A stretch of 64,000 nucleotides of DNA from Streptococcus sciuri (lineage in GTDB: Bacteria > Bacillota > Bacilli > Lactobacillales > Streptococcaceae). Each line of letters starts with the position of its first letter. The stretch's first letter is position 1. The DNA lies in NCBI RefSeq assembly GCF_024814375.1, contig NZ_JANUXX010000001.1, positions 248,001-312,000 of the forward strand, in the 5' to 3' direction. The position numbers and the translations under genes are program-made. The notes below the pieces were generated by a model, which saw only the letters and a list, made by a program, of their open reading frames with translations, did no database searches and was not told the origin of the DNA. Shown one piece after another: positions 59,433-64,000 of this stretch.

Positions 59433-60317
59433 TTATGCAGATGTTAACTTGCTGTGTAATTTTTTTCCAAGAGTACGCGCTGATAAATTGAAAATCAAGA
59501 TAACAACTAAAAGAACCGCAGCGCTTCCTGCAGAGACCTGTGTTGCATCTGGAATCGTTCCTTCGCTGTTAACTTTCCAAATATGAACAGATAAGGTTTC
59601 GGCTTGACGGAAAATTGAGATTGGGCTAGTCACACTAAGTGGATTCCAGTTTGACCAATCAAGAGCAGGTGCAGACTGACCAGCGGTGTAAATAAGTGCA
59701 GCTGCTTCACCAAAGATACGACCCGATGCCAACACAATACCTGTAACGATGCTTGGTAAAGCTTCAGGAACGACAACATGAAGAACTGTCTCCCAACGCG
59801 AAATGCCTAAAGCCAATCCTGCCTCACGTTGTGTATGATGGACATTGCGCAAGCTATCTTCCACACTGCGTGTCATTTGAGGTAGATTAAATACAGTAAG
59901 TGCTAGCGCTCCAGACACAATGGAAAATCCATACTCAAATTGCACAACAAAAATCAAATAACCAAACAGACCAACAACAACAGATGGAAGCGAGGATAGT
60001 ATTTCAATACAAGTACGTATAAAATTAGTCATTCGTCCTTTTTTAGCATATTCTGACAGGTAAATCCCTGCTCCTAACGACAAAGGAATAGAAATAAGCA
60101 AAGTAATAACCAAAAGAAAGAAAGAATTATACAATTGAATACCAATCCCTCCTCCAGCTTGGTAAGAAGATGATTTTCCAGTTAGAAACTGCCAGGAAAC
60201 GTGTGGCAATCCACGCACCAAAATGTAAATGAGTAAGGAAGCAAGAATAAGAACGATAATACTTGCAATTGTATAAAGTGTCGCTGTAGCTATTTTATCC
60301 CATTTTTTAGCGTTCAT
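59433..60317 (-). CDS. pstA: Phosphate ABC transporter permease PstA
   Basis: A 294-residue membrane subunit with about six helices, the BPD_transp_1 region and the EAA loop EAGLALGISRWETVLHVVVPEALP near residue 170. It pairs with PstC to form the phosphate channel. It overlaps the pstC end by 11 bases and is followed by the pstB genes. Confidence 0.94.
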   Translation of the reverse strand: MNAKKWDKIATATLYTIASIIVLILASLLIYILVRGLPHVSWQFLTGKSSSYQAGGGIGIQLYNSFFLLVITLLISIPLSLGAGIYLSEYAKKGRMTNFIRTCIEILSSLPSVVVGLFGYLIFVVQFEYGFSIVSGALALTVFNLPQMTRSVEDSLRNVHHTQREAGLALGISRWETVLHVVVPEALPSIVTGIVLASGRIFGEAAALIYTAGQSAPALDWSNWNPLSVTSPISIFRQAETLSVHIWKVNSEGTIPDATQVSAGSAAVLLVVILIFNLSARTLGKKLHSKLTSA

Positions 60318-61224
60318 AGTTTTTCTTTTTCTCCTTAGTAATCCATTTTATCACTGTATTAAAAGCAAGACTCATTACCAAAAGGACAAGTGCCAACGAC
60401 CAGAGAACGTTATTTTGAACAGTTCCCATAACGGTATTTCCAATTCCCATGGTAAGGATAGAAGTCAAAGTCGCAGCTGGTGTCGTTAGGGAGGTAGGGA
60501 TAACCGCCGAATTGCCAACAACCATCTGAATAGCTAATGCTTCACCAAAGGCACGAGCCATTCCAAAAACAATCGCCGTAAAGATACCAGGACGTGCTGC
60601 ATTCAAAATGACACGCCAAATGGTTTGCCAACGTGTAGCTCCCATAGCAAGACTAGCTTCCTTATAATGACGCGGAACAGCTTTTAGACTATCAACTGTC
60701 ATAAATGTAACGGTTGGTAAAATCATAACAAAGAGGACAAACACTCCTGATAAGATACCAAAACCAGTACCTCCAAAAATCGAGCGTACAAAAGGAACAA
60801 TGACTTGTAAACCAATAAAACCATAAACAACAGATGGGATACCAACCAAAAGTTCAACAGCTGGCTGCAATATCTTAGCTCCATACTTAGGAGAAATTTC
60901 TGTCATAAAAACAGCTGCACCAATGGCAAAGGGTGTTGCCACAATAGCAGAAAGGATAGTCACAATAAATGATCCTAAAATCATCGGAGCAGCGCCAAAC
61001 AATTTGATACTTGGATTCCACGTACCGCTAAATAGAAATTCGAAAATATTAACTTTATCCGCAAAGAAAGTTGACAATCCCTTTTGCGCAATAAATACTA
61101 ATATCATCATAACGATAAAGACGATAAGCCCCAAGCAAAGAAAAGTAATCATTTTTCCGAACTTTTCTAACCGTGAGTTTTTTGAGGGGGTGGTTAATTG
61201 TTTGACCAATTCTTTATTTTCCAT
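60307..61224 (-). CDS. pstC: Phosphate ABC transporter permease PstC
   Basis: A 305-residue membrane subunit with about six helices. The EAA loop KEASLAMGATRWQTIWRVIL near residue 190 and the FGAAPMILGSF segment fit PstC. A charged cytoplasmic N-terminus (residues 1-25) precedes the first helix. It begins 21 bases after pstS and overlaps pstA. Confidence 0.94.
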   Translation of the reverse strand: MENKELVKQLTTPSKNSRLEKFGKMITFLCLGLIVFIVMMILVFIAQKGLSTFFADKVNIFEFLFSGTWNPSIKLFGAAPMILGSFIVTILSAIVATPFAIGAAVFMTEISPKYGAKILQPAVELLVGIPSVVYGFIGLQVIVPFVRSIFGGTGFGILSGVFVLFVMILPTVTFMTVDSLKAVPRHYKEASLAMGATRWQTIWRVILNAARPGIFTAIVFGMARAFGEALAIQMVVGNSAVIPTSLTTPAATLTSILTMGIGNTVMGTVQNNVLWSLALVLLVMSLAFNTVIKWITKEKKKNYER

Positions 61225-61245
61225 TTTCTCTTTCCAATCTGAAAA

Positions 61246-62112
61246 TCATTTAGCTGTAACATTCCCATCAGCATCCTTCGTAACTTTCATATCGTTGATA
61301 GAAATATATCCCATACTTTTAACGATATGATTTTGAACTTCATCACTTAGCATAAAATCGATGAACTCTTTAGTTATTCCTTTTGCTACACCTTTGGTAT
61401 ACATGTGCTCATAAGACCATAAAATCCATTTATTGGTTGCAACATTGGAAGAGGTTGGCCCATAACCATTTAACTTGAGCGTCTTTACAGAGTCATCAAC
61501 ATAGGCAAAGGCGAGATAAGAAATTGCTCCAGGTGTTTGTGAGACAATTGACTTGACCATTCCATTTGAATCTTGCTCTTGACTACGAATAGCACTATGA
61601 CCATCCATAATCGTCAGATCAAACGTTGCACGTGAACCAGAACTTGTAGCACGATTGATAATAGAAATCTCTAAATCCTGTCCACCTAACTCTTTCCAAT
61701 TGGTCACCTTTCCTGTGAAAATATCACGCAATTGCTTAGTTGTTAAATTATCAACTTTCACCTGACTATTAACGATAACAGCAAGACCTGCTACTGCCAC
61801 TTGATAATCTTTGAGAATCTTTGCATCAATTCCCTCTTTTTCTTGGGCAAAAACATCACTGTTTCCGATTTGAACAGCTCCCGACTGAACTTGAGAAAGA
61901 CCCGTTCCTGAACCACCACCTTGGACATTAATAGTTTTACCGACATGCTGCACAGCAAATTCTTCCGCAGCTGCTTCAACTAGCGGTTGCAAAGCAGTTG
62001 AACCAACACTATTTATGGATTGTCCTTTCTCAATCCACTTTGCACAAGCACTAAGTGATAAAACGGATAAAACCACTAAAGTTAGTGTCAAAATCCTGTG
62101 TCTTTTTTTCAT
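61246..62112 (-). CDS. pstS: Phosphate-binding lipoprotein PstS
   Basis: PstS captures phosphate outside the membrane for the PstCAB importer. The 288 residues start with a lipoprotein signal (lipobox LSLSACAK, Cys 23). Phosphate-contact segments are [28 protein letters not shown] and [12 protein letters not shown] use ATG 62112, 9 bases after AGGA; three codons upstream a GTG is possible. It heads the pst operon behind a 5' region with two small hairpins. Confidence 0.94.
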   Translation of the reverse strand: MKKRHRILTLTLVVLSVLSLSACAKWIEKGQSINSVGSTALQPLVEAAAEEFAVQHVGKTINVQGGGSGTGLSQVQSGAVQIGNSDVFAQEKEGIDAKILKDYQVAVAGLAVIVNSQVKVDNLTTKQLRDIFTGKVTNWKELGGQDLEISIINRATSSGSRATFDLTIMDGHSAIRSQEQDSNGMVKSIVSQTPGAISYLAFAYVDDSVKTLKLNGYGPTSSNVATNKWILWSYEHMYTKGVAKGITKEFIDFMLSDEVQNHIVKSMGYISINDMKVTKDADGNVTAK

Positions 62113-62149
62113 AAACACCAATCCTGTTCTAAGTTAAAATCACATATAC

Positions 62150-62200
62150 TATCTCCGAAGAGATAAGCGAAGATATACTCCTTCCAGTATCTTCTCATTC
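62150..62200 (-). promoter_or_regulatory. Two small hairpins in the pstS leader region
   Basis: TATCTC-TTCG-GAGATA (62150-62165) is a perfect 6-bp stem capped by a UUCG loop, and ATACT-GGAAGG-AGTAT (62175-62190) is a second stem. Neither is followed by a T run, so they are more likely RNA stabilisers or operator-like repeats than terminators. I see no clear PhoP-type box. Confidence 0.35.
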
Positions 62201-62267
62201 AATATATCATAAGAAAACTAACTTGCCTAGCCATCTTTTGAAAGATTGTATTCAATAACAGTTAAAT

Positions 62268-63572
62268 TTAAAACCGTAACCCTTTTGGATAAAAATTTTT
62301 GAGTGTGTCAGCCGTTACTTTAGCAAAACCCAAGCCGTTTCCTTGACACAAGACTTGATACCAGCCATTTGGAACAGACTTATTCAGTTTGACCACGTTC
62401 CCTGATACATAGGTAACAAACTGTTCTATATCAATTTCAATTGTATGACGAACTTCATCTGATGATAAGGCAACTCCAAGAGCAAAAGAAGGTTCAAAGC
62501 GTCCTTTCTTAAACACTCCCAAATGAAGACCATTGCGGATAATCTTAACGTTTTTTAAATCAGGTAACTCCTCTGGTAATAAATACAACTGATTGCCAAA
62601 TACCTGTAGTATACCTTTCAAAGACTGATTGAGATACTTTTTCGTAAAGTCTTGCCAGTATATTTGTTGTTGTCTTGTGAGGTTACTTTTAGCAGTCTTA
62701 AAAGATACAACCTTTTTTGAGCGTGTATCTCGTAAGCTTGCTACAAACTGTCCTTCGCCTCTAAAATGGTGAGGATACATCCGTGCCACTTCTGATATAT
62801 CAATCCCTGCAACCATGCCATTTATCTTAGGTATATCAACTAACTCTAAATAAGGGTAAGTTTCTAATAACCACTTAACAACATCTTCATTCTCTTCTGG
62901 TGACCAAGTACAAGTTGAGTAAATGAGCTTACCCCCGATAGCTAGCATTTTTAGCGCTTCTTGCAAGATTTCTTTTTGGAGAGCAGCGCATTCGCTAGGA
63001 TAACCACGATGCCAATACTGTATAGCTGCCGGATCTTTTCGAAACATTCCCTCACCCGAGCAAGGACCATCAAAAACAATCATATCAAAATAACCTGAAA
63101 ATACTTTTGCTAAACGATGAGAAGATTCATTGGTCACAATAGTATTTCGAGCACCAAAGCGCTCAATGTTCTCCGCTAATATCTTGCTACGCTTGGTTGA
63201 GATATCGTTACTCACCAGGATACCTGTATTGTCCAGATAAGAAAGCAAATGTGTAGACTTTCCCCCAGGCGCTGCTGACAAGTCTAGTATCCGCATGCCC
63301 TTTTGTGGACTAGCGACCTGTGCCACCATTTGCGCAGCGGGTTCCTGAGAATAGATAAGACCCGTTGTGTGAGCCACCGATTTCCCAGAAATTTTGCCAT
63401 AATAGCCCCACGGAGTCTGGGGAATAGGGTGCTCAAAGGTGACCTGTGCTTTTTTTAAAGGATTTGTTCGAAAAGCAGCTACCGCTTCATCGTCAAAACT
63501 CGCAAAAAAAGCCGATGCTTCATCACCAAGCAATTTTTTATATTTTTTGATAAAATCTACTGGTAAATGCAT
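62268..63572 (-). CDS. RsmF/RsmB-family rRNA cytosine-C5 methyltransferase
   Basis: The 434-residue protein methylates cytosine in rRNA (probably 16S). The SAM motif is LDLSAAPGGKSTHLLSYL near residue 95; the two catalytic cysteines are in FDGPCSGEGMFR near residue 170 and STCTWSPEENE near residue 225. A C-terminal PUA-like/RsmF extension (residues 300-434) favours the RsmF type over RsmB. It stands alone between pstS and lrgB. Confidence 0.9.
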   Translation of the reverse strand: MHLPVDFIKKYKKLLGDEASAFFASFDDEAVAAFRTNPLKKAQVTFEHPIPQTPWGYYGKISGKSVAHTTGLIYSQEPAAQMVAQVASPQKGMRILDLSAAPGGKSTHLLSYLDNTGILVSNDISTKRSKILAENIERFGARNTIVTNESSHRLAKVFSGYFDMIVFDGPCSGEGMFRKDPAAIQYWHRGYPSECAALQKEILQEALKMLAIGGKLIYSTCTWSPEENEDVVKWLLETYPYLELVDIPKINGMVAGIDISEVARMYPHHFRGEGQFVASLRDTRSKKVVSFKTAKSNLTRQQQIYWQDFTKKYLNQSLKGILQVFGNQLYLLPEELPDLKNVKIIRNGLHLGVFKKGRFEPSFALGVALSSDEVRHTIEIDIEQFVTYVSGNVVKLNKSVPNGWYQVLCQGNGLGFAKVTADTLKNFYPKGLRF

Positions 63573-63635
63573 AGCTCCATTATACTACAAAAATTCCTTT
63601 TTGTGGACGTTATTTTCTCTATCCTAATATTATCT

Positions 63636-63667
63636 AAAACGTCTGTTAAAAACCTAACAGACGTTTT
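63636..63667 (-). terminator. Terminator of lrgB
   Basis: AAAACGTCTGTTA and its perfect inverse form a 13-bp stem with a 6-base loop and T-rich flank. One arm overlaps the lrgB stop. Confidence 0.75.
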
Positions 63668-64000
63668 AAGTCAAAACTAATTGTGCAATAATCGGACTAA
63701 TAATCACGTACATAATACCGGTGATACCGATAGCCAGTCCTGCCATCGCACCTTCGATATAACCGTATTTAAAAGCCGTACCCGTTCCAATAGCATGACC
63801 TGTACCACCTAAAGCTAAACCGATGGCAACAGGATCATCAATTCTAAATAACTTGAGTAACGTTGGACCAAAAACACTCGTTAAAATCCCAGTGATTACA
63901 ACCACAACTAAGGTCACTGTCATAATTCCACTCATCTTATCCGTAATACCAATAGCCATCGCTGTTGTGACTGATTTAGGAAATAAAGAAATAGCAAGAA
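63666..64000 (-). CDS. lrgB: LrgB family antiholin-like protein, N-terminus beyond the window
   Basis: The frame is open from the right edge (reading LAISLFPKSVTTAMAIGITD) to the stop at 63666, giving about 111 C-terminal residues of a family near 240 long. The PKSVTTAMA and GLALGGTGHAIGTGTAFKYG motifs are diagnostic for LrgB. Together with LrgA it modulates murein hydrolase activity and in streptococci has been linked to pyruvate uptake. The start and lrgA would lie to the right of the window. Confidence 0.88.
   Translation of the reverse strand, partial: LAISLFPKSVTTAMAIGITDKMSGIMTVTLVVVVITGILTSVFGPTLLKLFRIDDPVAIGLALGGTGHAIGTGTAFKYGYIEGAMAGLAIGITGIMYVIISPIIAQLVLT

Overview
The window looks like a stretch of a low-GC Streptococcus chromosome. 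The evidence is the AT-rich sequence, the Streptococcus-type neighbour pairs (gyrA next to srtA, ldh and nox; glyA-tsaC-prmC-prfA-tdk; relQ-nadK-rluD-pta; a pst operon with two pstB genes; ciaRH; rex beside a cysteine desulfurase), and the absence of respiratory genes beside an L-lactate dehydrogenase and an NADH oxidase. I cannot name the species from sequence alone; a bovis/equinus- or salivarius-like streptococcus would fit. No rRNA, tRNA or CRISPR array was seen.

Layout. 1-4.9 kb: cysD-type sulfhydrylase (cut by the edge), pcrA, uracil permease with a leader. 4.9-8 kb: decayed DNA, then a small YVTN-repeat protein plus MFS exporter unit behind a 17-bp palindrome. 7.7-9.4 kb: tandem glycine riboswitch and a Na+/amino-acid symporter. 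9.4-15.4 kb: housekeeping run (pvaA, a nucleoid protein, glyA, tsaC, prmC, prfA, tdk). 15.5-18.6 kb: purine salvage (pbuX, xpt under a guanine riboswitch, guaC). 18.7-21.3 kb: the accessory region. A tautomerase gene runs into a broken rolling-circle plasmid rep gene, followed by a secreted bacteriocin-like gene with a 53-residue membrane peptide (candidate immunity), a CcpA-type cre site on its promoter, a structured leader and a plasmid mobilisation-like fragment, then further decayed DNA. 21.3-32.2 kb: SDR oxidoreductase, pta, rluD, nadK, relQ, a CYTH protein, prs, a desulfurase, rex, an amidotransferase, a radC with an internal stop, and an AI-2E-family permease. 32.6-37.9 kb: GH1 6-phospho-beta-glucosidase, an atypical Nramp protein, DUF1002, VOC and sortase A. 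37.9-43.1 kb: gyrA, ldh, nox. 43.2-50.9 kb: nucleoside uptake and breakdown operon (rsmC, frameshifted pdp, deoC, cdd, bmpA, nupABC). 50.9-54.3 kb: coaA, rpsT, ciaRH. 54.4-62.1 kb: pepN and the pst-phoU phosphate operon. 62.2-64 kb: an rRNA methyltransferase and an lrgB cut by the edge.

How the genes fit together. Three RNA or operator systems link metabolites to transport: glycine riboswitch to alsT, guanine riboswitch to xpt-pbuX, and a probable PyrR-type leader to the uracil permease. Rex is encoded here and candidate Rex sites lie at its own promoter and at ldh, tying NADH balance to lactate formation. Two genes carry single clear inactivating lesions (radC nonsense, pdp one-base deletion), and several intergenic stretches look like decayed genes, suggesting some genome reduction. 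The most interesting region is 18.9-20.7 kb, which I read as a chromosomally captured, degraded rolling-circle bacteriocin plasmid whose bacteriocin cargo, unlike its replication and mobilisation genes, is still open and well promoted.
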